Assembly (NCBI GenBank): GCA_944376655.1
Contig: CALWDJ010000018.1
Span: forward strand, 1-41,637
Reading direction: 5' to 3'
Source: an uncultured Clostridia bacterium
GTDB taxonomy: Bacteria; Bacillota; Clostridia; Oscillospirales; Acutalibacteraceae
DNA length: 41,637 nucleotides
A program made the position numbers and the translations under genes. Below the pieces are notes generated by a model, which did no database searches, had not been told where the DNA came from, and worked only from the letters and a program-made list of their open reading frames with translations. Below are positions 7,573 to 18,286 of this stretch, piece after piece (position 1 is the stretch's first letter; each line of letters opens with the position of its first letter).

Positions 7573-8322
7573 GTGAGGTTAAGAAGCGCTGCGGCGGCAA
7601 TGCTCGCAATGCTTGTTTTGGGGGCGGCTTTCTGCGGCTGTGACCCGGTGGATAAAAATTATGCCGTTTCAAGCGACAAAACCGCTACCGTGAAGGACAC
7701 TGCGCCCAAGCCCGTATCCGATGATGTCAAGCGTCCGGATATTATGTCGGACGATATGGTAATGCCGCGATTTGTTGATATAAGCGTTTTTGACGAGGAA
7801 AATTACGCCGATATATACCTCGGCAAAAAATTCAAGTTCAATGTCACCTACGCCGGAGACGAGTTTACCGTGCCGACTAAAATTTCAGACCTTGAGAAAG
7901 CGGGCTGGAAGCTGATTGACGCCGGTTCGTTCAACACCGAATCAACGGTATACGCCCGCGAATCGGTAAACGCGGTTTTCGCAAACGATGAGGGCGCGCA
8001 GATCAAAGCGGTTTTCTTCAATTCGTCAAACAGCTCGGTGAAGCTCGAAAAATGCAATATTGTGAAATTCCGGATTGAAAACAATTTCTACACCTCGCCG
8101 GATAATTACAACGCGTTCAGCGTAAACGGCGTAAACAATATGATGGCTGTAACCGATATAATCGATACGCTTGGCACCCCCTCGCACTTTTACGGGCTGT
8201 CGGAAACCGAGTATTATCTTGATTATTTTATCTCGGAGGACGACCGCAGAAACGGTATCACCGTTTATATAAATCCGGTTGAGGATTCGGTCACGGCGGT
8301 TGAGTTTTCATATTACAAATAA
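7573..8322 (+). CDS. Predicted lipoprotein of unknown function
   Basis: The 249-residue product has a signal peptide with a short basic start (VRLRS), a hydrophobic core and the lipobox-like FCGC, followed by a linker rich in Asp, Lys and Pro. The mature part is predicted soluble and outside the membrane. No family was recognised. The GTG at 7573 is chosen because GGGAGGG lies seven bases upstream; an upstream in-frame TTG would place that site inside the gene. It has its own promoter and terminator, so it is monocistronic. Confidence 0.8.
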   Translation: MRLRSAAAAMLAMLVLGAAFCGCDPVDKNYAVSSDKTATVKDTAPKPVSDDVKRPDIMSDDMVMPRFVDISVFDEENYADIYLGKKFKFNVTYAGDEFTVPTKISDLEKAGWKLIDAGSFNTESTVYARESVNAVFANDEGAQIKAVFFNSSNSSVKLEKCNIVKFRIENNFYTSPDNYNAFSVNGVNNMMAVTDIIDTLGTPSHFYGLSETEYYLDYFISEDDRRNGITVYINPVEDSVTAVEFSYYK

Positions 8323-8341
8323 TTTTAAAAACAGCAGCGCG

Positions 8342-8370
8342 GGCTGTCCTGACGGACAGCCTGATTTTTT
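8342..8370 (+). terminator. Intrinsic terminator after the lipoprotein gene
   Basis: GGCTGTCC and GGACAGCC pair around TGAC, followed by a run of six T. Confidence 0.88.
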
Positions 8371-8393
8371 AAATTTAAAAAAGGGGAAGAAAA

Positions 8394-9593
8394 ATGGAAA
8401 AGAAAATGCTTCTGCCGGCGGATATACTGCTGCCGAGGAAAAATCCCGAAAAATGGGCGGTCATCGCCTGCGACCAGTACACCTCAGAACCTGAATACTG
8501 GGAGGACGTCAGAAAAATTGCCGGAGACTGCCCCTCCGCCTTCAATATAATTCTGCCGGAAGTGTGGCTTTCGGAGGACAACAGCAAGGCAATCGAAAAA
8601 ATAAATCAAACAATGCGAAAATATCTTGACGGCGGCGTTTTCTCAGAGCACAAAAATACTCTTGTCTACATAGAGCGCACTTTGGGTGACGGGCGCGTGC
8701 GCAAAGGCATAGCCGGACTTATAGACCTTAACGATTACAGCTTTGAAAAAGGCAGCGGAACCCTTATACGCGCCACCGAGGCGACGGTTCCCGAAAGAAT
8801 ACCTCCACGCGTTGAAATACGCCGTGACGCGCCGCTTGAAATGCCCCATGTAATGCTGCTGATCGACGACCCCGAAAAAACTGTAATCGAGCCGCTCGGA
8901 GAAAAAAGCAAAGAATTTGAAAGCCTTTACGATTTTACTCTTATGAAAAACGGCGGACATATAAAAGGCTTTTCGGTAAGCGAAAAGGCGGCAGAGCAAG
9001 TGCAGTCGGCGCTCGCGGCGCTGGTGGAAAACAGCGGCGATAAAATGCTTTTCGCCGTGGGCGACGGCAACCACTCCCTCGCCGCGGCAAAGGAATGTTA
9101 CCGGTTAAATCCTAATGAGCGCTCACGCTGCGCGCTGGTCGAGGTTGTGAACATACACGATGAATCGCTGGAATTTGAGCCTATTTACCGCACCGTTACC
9201 GGCATAGACCCCGAAAGCGTGATAAACGGCTTTATTGAGTTTGCCGGGGGCGAGTATACCGGTGAGGACGCGCAGAAGTTTACCTGCGTTTACGGGAAAA
9301 ACGAGCGCAGCTTTTCGGTAAGACCCTCATCAAAGCTGGCGGTCGGAACACTGCAAAGCTATCTTGACAGGCTTACCGCGGAGAATCCCACCGTGTCGGT
9401 CGATTATATACACGGGGAAGGCTCGGTGCGCGCTATTTCCGCAAGCCCCGATACCGCAGGCTTTCTGTTTGACGGGATGAAAAAAGACGAGCTGTTTGAC
9501 GCCGTAAAAAAGGACGGCGCCCTGCCCCGCAAAACCTTTTCAATGGGTCACGCCGACGATAAGCGCTTTTATCTTGAGTGCAGAAGGCTGTGA
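8394..9593 (+). CDS. DUF1015-family protein
   Basis: This 399-residue cytoplasmic protein shows family hallmarks: ATEATVPERIPPRVEIR, VGDGNHSLAAAKE in the middle and FSMGHADDKRFYLE at the end. The conserved GDGNH and the charged blocks suggest an enzyme, but no activity is established that I can rely on. AAGGGGAAG precedes the ATG. It lies between two intrinsic terminators, so it is transcribed alone. Confidence 0.85.
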   Translation: MEKKMLLPADILLPRKNPEKWAVIACDQYTSEPEYWEDVRKIAGDCPSAFNIILPEVWLSEDNSKAIEKINQTMRKYLDGGVFSEHKNTLVYIERTLGDGRVRKGIAGLIDLNDYSFEKGSGTLIRATEATVPERIPPRVEIRRDAPLEMPHVMLLIDDPEKTVIEPLGEKSKEFESLYDFTLMKNGGHIKGFSVSEKAAEQVQSALAALVENSGDKMLFAVGDGNHSLAAAKECYRLNPNERSRCALVEVVNIHDESLEFEPIYRTVTGIDPESVINGFIEFAGGEYTGEDAQKFTCVYGKNERSFSVRPSSKLAVGTLQSYLDRLTAENPTVSVDYIHGEGSVRAISASPDTAGFLFDGMKKDELFDAVKKDGALPRKTFSMGHADDKRFYLECRRL

Positions 9594-9618
9594 CGCTTTA
9601 AACCGACTTAAAAATGCA

Positions 9619-9648
9619 AAATCCCTGCCTGACAGCAGGGATTTTTTT
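9619..9648 (+). terminator. Intrinsic terminator after the DUF1015 gene
   Basis: AAATCCCTGC and GCAGGGATTT pair over 10 bp with a 6-nt loop, ending in a T-run (9642-9648). It lies between convergent genes. Confidence 0.9.
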
Positions 9649-9663
9649 GATACATTTAAAAAA

Positions 9664-10209
9664 TTATTGAGCGCTTATTCTCGCAAGCGGCTTTTTGATA
9701 TAGACCGAAAGCAGCTGCGCCAGTATGACCGATACCGCGTCCTTTATAAGATAAGGCGCCGACACCATAAGGAAGGAGGATATTATTCCGGTTTTGTAGA
9801 CAAACGAGAAATGCACCGTGCCGAGGATATGGCAGGCGGCAAGCCCCGCGAAGCCGCAGAGTATTTTAAGCCATCTGTTTTTTGTGTACTGCGAAAGACC
9901 GCAAAGCACCGCGAGCAGGATAAAGCCGTAAATAAAGCCGCCGCTTGCCGCGAAAAGCGACTGTATTCCGCCCTTGAAGCCGGCGAAAACCGGTACTCCC
10001 ACAGCTCCCAGCAGCACATACGCCGTTATGGAGGCAAAGCCCCATTTCACGCCCAGCACATAGCCGCACAGCGCAATTCCGAAGGTCTGGAGAGTGAGCG
10101 GCACATTGCTCGGCATGGGTATCGCTATCTGCGAGCATACCGTTATTATCGCCGTGAAAAGCGCGGCGGTGACTATTCCAAAAGTATTACGTTTTGCCGT
10201 ATTGTTCAT
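9664..10209 (-). CDS. bioY: BioY biotin transporter substrate-binding subunit
   Basis: This 181-residue membrane protein has about six helices and the BioY signatures IPMPSNVPLTLQTFGIAL and YVLLGAVGVPVFAG. BioY is the biotin-specific S component of ECF transporters. No energising EcfAT genes are adjacent, so it probably uses a shared ECF module. The start at 10209 is preceded by GGGAG; an upstream in-frame ATG would overlap that site. A BirA-type operator covers its promoter, which independently supports biotin as the substrate. Confidence 0.95.
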   Translation of the reverse strand: MNNTAKRNTFGIVTAALFTAIITVCSQIAIPMPSNVPLTLQTFGIALCGYVLGVKWGFASITAYVLLGAVGVPVFAGFKGGIQSLFAASGGFIYGFILLAVLCGLSQYTKNRWLKILCGFAGLAACHILGTVHFSFVYKTGIISSFLMVSAPYLIKDAVSVILAQLLSVYIKKPLARISAQ

Positions 10210-10239
10210 TTTATTATCTCCCAATCAGATTTTTACCCA

Positions 10240-10268
10240 ATTGTACACCAAAAAAAATAAATTGTCAA
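10240..10268 (-). promoter_or_regulatory. Promoter of bioY
   Basis: On the minus strand TTGACA (10263-10268) and TACAAT (10240-10245) are separated by 17 bp. The -35 box lies inside one arm of the BirA operator, so bound repressor would block RNA polymerase. Confidence 0.85.
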
Positions 10269-10298
10269 CCTGAAAATAAATTTTAGGTTGACAATTTA
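10258..10298. promoter_or_regulatory. BirA operator that also forms an intrinsic terminator hairpin
   Basis: TTGTCAACC (10262-10270), a 15-nt spacer and GGTTGACAA (10286-10294) match the BirA biotin-operator pattern. The complementarity extends to 14 bp per arm (10258-10271 with 10285-10298). On the minus strand the hairpin is followed by eight T (10250-10257), so it can also end the asnB transcript arriving from upstream. Confidence 0.88.
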
Positions 10299-10311
10299 GA
10301 TTAAACAGATA

Positions 10312-12147
10312 TTATGCGGCAAAAAACTGTTTGTACCAAACAAGAAAAGTATAAACTGTCCATATTTTGCGGCTGTTGTCCGTCTTGCCCGCTTTGTGGG
10401 CGTCAAGCAGCTTTACAAGCCTTGCGGTATCAAAGAATTTTTCCGCGTTTTCGCCCGTAAATTCCGCTTTTACACGGTTGTAATAGCCGTCCTCTTTAAG
10501 CCATACCCTTATAGGCACCGGGAAACCGAGCTTGTCTTTCTCTGCGGTGAGCTTCGGAAGTGTTTTCTCCGCCGCCTTTCTGAGCGCCAGCTTGGTTGTT
10601 TTGGTACTTACACGGCAGTCAAGCGGTATTGTCTCGGCAAGTTTCAGCACCTCTTTATCAAGGAAAGGTACCCGAAGCTCCAGTGAATTTGCCATACTTG
10701 TTTTGTCGGCTTTCAGCAGTATATCTCCCATAAGCCACATATTTATATCGAGATACTGCATTTTTGTAATATCGTCCTTGCCCTCTACCTCTTTGTAAAA
10801 TTTCGCGCACAGCGCCTGCGGAGATGCGGCGCGCTTTGCCTTTTCACTTTTAAGCAGTGCGTTCCGCTCCTTTACGCTGAATATCGAGGCGTTGCCGATA
10901 AAGCGCTCCTCTATGGTCTTTCCGCGGCGGACAAGATAGTTTATTCCGTGTTTTTGAGGCAGATAAGAGCAGATTTTACCGATTACCCGGCGAACGGGGA
11001 AAGGAATTTTATCGTAAGCCGTCAGTGTTATCGGCTCCTGATAAATGCGGTAGCCGCCGAACAGCTCGTCCGCTCCCTCGCCCGACATTACCACCTTTAC
11101 GTGCTCGCTCGCGAGCTTGCTTACAAAGTAAAGGGCGATAGCCGCAGGGTCGGCTAAAGGCTCGTCCATATGATACTGTATCTTCGGGAATGTATTCCAG
11201 TATTCCTCCGGGGTTATCACCTTTGAGATGTTTTCAACGCCTATCGTGTCGGCAAACCTCTTGGCAAAATGTATTTCGTTGTAACGGTCGCCGTCGGGAC
11301 TCTCAAAGCCTACCGTAAAGGTCTTGTCAACATGCGCCGCCTCGGCGATATAGCTTGAGTCGATACCGCTTGAGAGGAACGAGCCCACCTCAACGTCGGC
11401 TATCTTGTGCGCCTCTACCGACTCACGCACCGCCCTGTCGGTAAGGTCGGCGAAATACTCAAGAACGCCGTCCTTAGCCGAGAAATCGGGGCGGAAATAG
11501 CGGGTTTTCTTCATCTCGCCGTTTTTAAAAGTAAAATAATGGGCGGGCGGCAGCTTGTATACGTTCTTGAAAAAGGTCTCCTCGGTCGGTGAGTACTGGA
11601 AGGACAGGAAATGCGCCAGCGCTTCCTCGTTAAGCTCCTTTTTGAAATCGGGGTGATCAAGGAAGGACTTTATTTCCGAGCCGAAAATAAAGCTCTCTCC
11701 CATAAAGGTGTAGTAAAACGGCTTTATGCCGAACATATCGCGCGCAGCGAAAAGCGAGCGGTCGCGGCGGTCGAATATGACAAAGGCAAACATTCCGCGC
11801 AGCTTCGGCACAAGCTCCTCGCCCCACTCCTCAAAGCCGTGGAGCAGCACCTCGCTGTCCGAATTGTTGGCGAAGGTGTGCCCCGCCTTTAAAAGCTGTT
11901 CCCTAAGCTGCTTAAAGTTATATATTTCTCCGTTAAAAACAAGCACCAGCGACTTGTCCTCATTGAACATAGGCTGTCCGCCCTCGGCTAAATCTATAAT
12001 GCTCAGTCTCCTGAAGCCGAGCGCTATGTCCCCGTCCACAAACTGCCCTGATGAGTCAGGTCCCCTGTGTACGATGCGGTCCATCATTTTGCCGAGCACA
12101 GTGCCGTCGTCCTTTATGAAATTTGTAAAGCCTGTAAAGCCACACAT
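10312..12147 (-). CDS. asnB: Glutamine-hydrolysing asparagine synthetase B
   Basis: This 611-residue enzyme makes asparagine from aspartate, ATP and glutamine. Cys2 right after the initiator Met is the glutaminase nucleophile; HRGPDSSG and FNGEIYNF belong to the N-terminal Ntn domain. The synthetase half carries the PP-loop LSSGIDSS near 258. Length and motif order are normal for the Bacillus/Clostridium AsnB group. AAGGAG lies before the ATG. It has its own promoter. The short 5' UTR starts with a 7-bp hairpin (12175-12193), with no T-box. Confidence 0.95.
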   Translation of the reverse strand: MCGFTGFTNFIKDDGTVLGKMMDRIVHRGPDSSGQFVDGDIALGFRRLSIIDLAEGGQPMFNEDKSLVLVFNGEIYNFKQLREQLLKAGHTFANNSDSEVLLHGFEEWGEELVPKLRGMFAFVIFDRRDRSLFAARDMFGIKPFYYTFMGESFIFGSEIKSFLDHPDFKKELNEEALAHFLSFQYSPTEETFFKNVYKLPPAHYFTFKNGEMKKTRYFRPDFSAKDGVLEYFADLTDRAVRESVEAHKIADVEVGSFLSSGIDSSYIAEAAHVDKTFTVGFESPDGDRYNEIHFAKRFADTIGVENISKVITPEEYWNTFPKIQYHMDEPLADPAAIALYFVSKLASEHVKVVMSGEGADELFGGYRIYQEPITLTAYDKIPFPVRRVIGKICSYLPQKHGINYLVRRGKTIEERFIGNASIFSVKERNALLKSEKAKRAASPQALCAKFYKEVEGKDDITKMQYLDINMWLMGDILLKADKTSMANSLELRVPFLDKEVLKLAETIPLDCRVSTKTTKLALRKAAEKTLPKLTAEKDKLGFPVPIRVWLKEDGYYNRVKAEFTGENAEKFFDTARLVKLLDAHKAGKTDNSRKIWTVYTFLVWYKQFFAA

Positions 12148-12202
12148 AGTAAAAACTCCTTTAAACGGTAGGCTTGCGGCGCAAAACGCCGCATATAGAA
12201 TT

Positions 12203-12231
12203 ATTATACACTAAAAATACCGATTTGTCTT
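12203..12231 (-). promoter_or_regulatory. Promoter of asnB
   Basis: On the minus strand AAGACA (12226-12231) and a perfect -10 TATAAT (12203-12208) are 17 bp apart. It overlaps the last codons of the upstream Gx transporter gene. Confidence 0.65.
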
Positions 12232-12702
12232 TATTTTTTTTACAATGACCGCCGAAAGGGCGCCGATAACCCCTCCGCTTACCAGCGCCGAGACAAGAAG
12301 AAACGGTGTGTAATACCATACCGCGCTTCCGAACACCGCCGATGCCACGCAAAGCTGCAACAGATTGTGCGCCGCCGCTCCCGCTATGCTGAAGCCTATG
12401 ACCGACACCGATTTGCGCCCTGATAAAAGACGCATAACAACCGTCGAGCCTATGCCCGCCGTAAGCGAAAAAAACAGCGTGAACGGTGTGGAAAAAAGCA
12501 GGGCGGACAAAATTATTCTCACCGTATTGACCGCCAGAGCCCCTTTAAAATCACCGCCGCAAAGAAGAAGCAGAACTATGGAGTTGGCAAGCCCCAGCTT
12601 TATTCCGGGGGCTATAAACGAGAGCGGGTAAAGGCTCTCTATATACCCGAAAATCATGGCGAGGGCGGCGAAAAGGGCGTAAAGTGTGATTTTTTTAGCC
12701 AT
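12211..12702 (-). CDS. Gx transporter family membrane protein (EetB-like)
   Basis: This 163-residue protein has five or six membrane helices and the family patterns IAPGIKLGLANSIVLLLL and GAAAHNLLQLCVA. The family is often labelled heptaprenyl diphosphate synthase component I, but it looks like an ECF-type membrane subunit. In Listeria-type extracellular electron transfer loci a relative (EetB) sits beside a NusG-domain-II protein and an ApbE. The same three families are adjacent here. The ATG at 12702 follows GAGGCGGG; an in-frame GTG at 12714 overlaps the preceding stop codon. Probably translationally coupled to its upstream neighbour. Confidence 0.85.
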   Translation of the reverse strand: MAKKITLYALFAALAMIFGYIESLYPLSFIAPGIKLGLANSIVLLLLCGGDFKGALAVNTVRIILSALLFSTPFTLFFSLTAGIGSTVVMRLLSGRKSVSVIGFSIAGAAAHNLLQLCVASAVFGSAVWYYTPFLLVSALVSGGVIGALSAVIVKKIKTNRYF

Positions 12703-12710
12703 TTCCCGCC

Positions 12711-13025
12711 TCACTCTATTTCCACGATAACCTTATTGGGCAGGCATATTATGCTCCCGCCCTTTTTTGTTATCGGACTGTGGTTTACGCATATCTGATT
12801 TTTGCAGTCGGCGTCGGATACGTAAACCGAGCCGTTTTCTATAACAACGGTGTTGCCGTCGAGCTTAACGGTGCGGTCGTAATAAAGAGAGCCGGTATAG
12901 ACCGTTTCGTTATCCGCCTTTACGGTGACGGTTTCGCCCCCGCCGCGCGAAAATGCGAAAGCGGCGGAAAAGACCGCGAGAACAAGCACCGCGGAGATTA
13001 TCACGATGTCGCCTTTTTTGAGCAT
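12711..13025 (-). CDS. NusG domain II-containing membrane-anchored protein (EetA-like)
   Basis: The 104-residue product has one N-terminal hydrophobic helix (residues 6-27) and an outer NusG-domain-II-like beta fold with DADCKNQICVNHSPI and GSIICLPNKVIVEI. The paired cysteines in these two blocks are conserved in the family. GGAGGTG precedes the start. It overlaps the transporter gene region closely, so the two form one operon, divergent from apbE. A role in flavin-based electron transfer or quinone handling is suggested only by family context. Confidence 0.85.
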   Translation of the reverse strand: MLKKGDIVIISAVLVLAVFSAAFAFSRGGGETVTVKADNETVYTGSLYYDRTVKLDGNTVVIENGSVYVSDADCKNQICVNHSPITKKGGSIICLPNKVIVEIE

Positions 13026-13066
13026 TCCGCACCTCCGGCAAATTTGATATTTTATTTTAACACACC

Positions 13067-13095
13067 TTTACAAAAAATAAAAGACATTGTATAAT
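13067..13095 (+). promoter_or_regulatory. Promoter of apbE, predicted leaderless transcript
   Basis: TTTACA (13067-13072) and a perfect TATAAT (13090-13095) are 17 bp apart. The ATG of apbE begins 8 nt after the -10 box, where transcription should start. No Shine-Dalgarno site is visible. Confidence 0.8.
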
Positions 13096-13102
13096 ATTCC
13101 TT

Positions 13103-14059
13103 ATGAAGAAAACAGTCACACTGTCCACACTGCTTGTTCTAATGCTTCTCTGCGGCTGTGACGCGGAAAAGCCGGAAAATTCAGAAACACGCTTTTTAAT
13201 GGACACCGTTGTCACCCTCACCGCCGAATGCGACGGGGAAACGATAGACGGTGCCTTTGCGCTGTGCGAAAATCTCGAAAGCATTTTAAGCCGCACGGTG
13301 AAGGACAGCGATGTTTACAGGCTCAACCACACCGACGGTTTTGTAAAGGTAAGCTCCCACACCCTTAAAAACGTGGAGCGGGCGCTTTATTACGCCGAGC
13401 TGTCGGGCGGCAGGTTCGATATAACGGTATGTCCGGTATCAGAGCTGTGGGACTTTAAAAACCAGATAGTGCCCGACCGCGACGAGATAGCCGAGGCTCT
13501 TAAAAATGTGGACTACAACAGCGTTGAGATAAAGGACGGCGAAATCTCCGCAGGCGGCAGGCAGATAGATTTAGGCGGCATAGCCAAGGGATATATTACC
13601 GACGAGCTGATATCCTATTTTAAGGAGCAGGGCGCCGAAAGCGCCATGATATCGCTCGGCGGGAATATAGGGCTTATAGGAAAGCATACCGTAGGCATAA
13701 AAAAGCCGTTTGACGGCAGTGTTATACTCACGGCGGAGCTTGAGGATATGTGCGTATCGACCTCGGGGATATACGAAAGGTATATCGAGAAAGACGGGAA
13801 AATCTATCACCACATAATCGACCCCGAAACCGGCTACGGAGTGGAAAACGGGCTGGCGTCGGCTACCGTGATATCCGAAAAATCCATCGACTGCGACGCG
13901 CTCTCGACCGTGTGTATGCTTTTGGGAGAGGAAAAAGCGGCGGAGCTTATAGATTCCATTCCCGGCACAGAGGCGGTTTTCATAGACCGTGACGAAAAAA
14001 TAACAATGACCTCGGGACTTTACCGCGAGGCTGAAAAAATATATTTTAAAGAGGTATAA
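13103..14059 (+). CDS. apbE: FAD:protein FMN transferase, lipoprotein
   Basis: This 318-residue ApbE enzyme attaches FMN covalently to Thr or Ser of extracytoplasmic flavoproteins, with Mg2+ and FAD. It has a signal peptide ending in the lipobox LLCGC, so it is membrane-tethered outside the cell. Family motifs are present in order: [48 protein letters not shown] and [11 protein letters not shown], with CDALSTVC near the end. No recognisable flavinylation target is encoded nearby. It is divergent from the NusG-II/Gx genes and ends 2 nt before secA. Confidence 0.93.
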   Translation: MKKTVTLSTLLVLMLLCGCDAEKPENSETRFLMDTVVTLTAECDGETIDGAFALCENLESILSRTVKDSDVYRLNHTDGFVKVSSHTLKNVERALYYAELSGGRFDITVCPVSELWDFKNQIVPDRDEIAEALKNVDYNSVEIKDGEISAGGRQIDLGGIAKGYITDELISYFKEQGAESAMISLGGNIGLIGKHTVGIKKPFDGSVILTAELEDMCVSTSGIYERYIEKDGKIYHHIIDPETGYGVENGLASATVISEKSIDCDALSTVCMLLGEEKAAELIDSIPGTEAVFIDRDEKITMTSGLYREAEKIYFKEV

Positions 14060-14061
14060 AA

Positions 14062-16794
<2,733 letters not shown>

Positions 16795-16798
16795 TTTT

Positions 16799-16830
16799 CT
16801 GAATTTCTGAATTTCTGAATTTCTGAATTT
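16799..16830 (+). repeat. Tandem repeat, four copies of CTGAATTT
   Basis: Four perfect head-to-tail copies of the 8-mer CTGAATTT lie just after the secA stop codon and abut copy A of the multi-hairpin element. No function is evident. Confidence 0.9.
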
Positions 16831-16833
16831 TTA

Positions 16834-17062
16834 CAAATTCAAAAGTTTCGGTCAAACCTTTTTAAAGGTTTGCGGTTTCTAAAGGCAGAGCCTTTAGCCG
16901 CTTTCCGCAGAAAGCGGAAATCTTTTGCCTTGTAAAACGCAGGAAGGGGTAAGAAAAACAGTCCGGTGGACTGTTTTTCAGGGGAAACCCTCGTCGGGGG
17001 TTTCCCCTGAACCTGCTCTGTATTTGTGCAATTTTCCAATTAAAGATGACTTTTTCTACAAG
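16834..17062 (-). repeat. Multi-hairpin repeat element, copy A (inverted)
   Basis: Read on the minus strand, five hairpins follow each other: GGGGAAACCC/GGGTTTCCCC, ACAGTCC/GGACTGT, CCGCTTTC/GAAAGCGG, CTAAAGGC/GCCTTTAG and AAACCTT/AAGGTTT. Long stretches are identical to copies B (21239-21470) and C (33364-33575). The second hairpin is flanked by A and T runs and can end transcription in both directions. Its 5' end, with AAAGTCATCTTTAATTGG, is shared only with copy B and faces the restriction-modification island. Confidence 0.92.
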
Positions 17063-17066
17063 CTAC

Positions 17067-17098
17067 GGCATTCTGAGTGTTCAGAATGCCGGTTTTTT
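17067..17098 (+). terminator. Intrinsic terminator at the left edge of the island
   Basis: GGCATTCTGA and TCAGAATGCC form a perfect 10-bp stem with a GTGT loop, followed by a run of six T. It shields the island from read-through out of secA. Confidence 0.88.
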
Positions 17099-17148
17099 CT
17101 CATATTATACTTTATCACAGAAAAAATATATTTTTTTGCAAAATGATA

Positions 17149-17177
17149 TTGCTATTATTCCAGTTTTAGAATATAAT
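17149..17177 (+). promoter_or_regulatory. Promoter of the restriction-modification genes
   Basis: TTGCTA (17149-17154) and a perfect TATAAT (17172-17177) are 17 bp apart. The palindromic stretch TGATATCA follows closely and could bind the HTH domain of the methylase; that is a guess. Confidence 0.75.
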
Positions 17178-17205
17178 GATATCAATATATTCCGGAGGTG
17201 CGGTT

Positions 17206-18276
17206 ATGGACTATATATCGGCAAGAGAAGCGGCGGATAAGTGGGGCATTTCACAAAGACGCGTTGCCGTGCTTTGCTCCGAAAACAGAATAAAAAACGC
17301 AGCAATGATCGGTAATATGTGGGTTATTCCATCTACCGCCGAAAAACCGGCAGATGCAAGAAGTATCAGATATACCGTAAACAGCGAAAAAAAAGCAAAA
17401 CCATTTCTAAAGTGGGCAGGCGGCAAAGGTCAGCTTATTTCCGAAATTAAAAAATATTATCCTTTTGCAGACGGAAAAATCACTAAATATGCCGAGCCGT
17501 TTGTAGGAGGCGGCGCCGTGCTTTTTGATATATTAAACACATTTGATTTGGATGAGGTTTATATCAGTGATATAAACACAGAACTCATCAACACTTATCA
17601 AATTATTCGGGACGATGCAGATAAGCTCATCTCTACGCTCGAAGTTATGCAGAGTGAATTTGTTTCGCTTAATACTGAAGATCGGAAAATATATTATCTT
17701 GCTAAACGCAGGCAATTCAATGATTTAAAGATAAACGGAAACCAAGGAATCAATATTCAAAAAGCGGCTCTGATGATTTTTTTAAATAAAACCTGCTTCA
17801 ACGGACTGTTCAGAGTAAATAAAAAAGGTTTATTTAATGTCCCTATGGGTTCTTACAAAAATCCGCTTATCTGTGATGAGGAAAATATCCGCGCGGTGTC
17901 TGAAAAATTGCAAAAAGTTATTATTGTATGCGGAGATTACAGAAAATCAGCAGATTTTATCGATGAGAAAACATTTGTGTATTTTGATCCGCCGTACAGA
18001 CCTATCACCGAAACAGCGAGCTTTACTGCATACACTGAAAATACATTCAACGACAAAGAACAGATTGAACTTGCCGGATTTGTCGATGAGATGCACGGAA
18101 AAGGGGCAAAAATCGTAATCAGCAATTCAGATCCGAAAAACTCAAATATGAATGATAATTTTTTTGATAATATATATTCATCACATAAGATCAAGCGAGT
18201 AGAAGCGGCACGGATGATCAACAGCAAAGGTGAAGCAAGAGGAAAAATCAAAGAATTGCTTATCAGTAATTTTTAA
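17206..18276 (+). CDS. HTH-fused Dam-family DNA adenine methylase (DpnM/M.MboI-like)
   Basis: This 356-residue protein joins an N-terminal excisionase-like helix-turn-helix (residues 1-55, SAREAADKWGISQRRV then MIGNMWVIPS) to a D12-class N6-adenine methyltransferase. The SAM site FLKWAGGKGQL is near 69-77 and the catalytic DPPY near 261. D12 enzymes next to DpnII-type endonucleases methylate GATC. The HTH is absent from classic DpnM and may let the enzyme control its own operon. The ATG at 17206 has GGAGGTG eight bases upstream. Codon use is clearly AT-richer than in flanking genes. Confidence 0.92.
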   Translation: MDYISAREAADKWGISQRRVAVLCSENRIKNAAMIGNMWVIPSTAEKPADARSIRYTVNSEKKAKPFLKWAGGKGQLISEIKKYYPFADGKITKYAEPFVGGGAVLFDILNTFDLDEVYISDINTELINTYQIIRDDADKLISTLEVMQSEFVSLNTEDRKIYYLAKRRQFNDLKINGNQGINIQKAALMIFLNKTCFNGLFRVNKKGLFNVPMGSYKNPLICDEENIRAVSEKLQKVIIVCGDYRKSADFIDEKTFVYFDPPYRPITETASFTAYTENTFNDKEQIELAGFVDEMHGKGAKIVISNSDPKNSNMNDNFFDNIYSSHKIKRVEAARMINSKGEARGKIKELLISNF

Positions 18277-18286
18277 GGAGCAAAAA

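Noticed and set aside
9574-10260. A 228-residue plus-strand frame opposite bioY
   Set aside because: It is antisense to a clear bioY gene, has no ribosome site and no recognisable motif.
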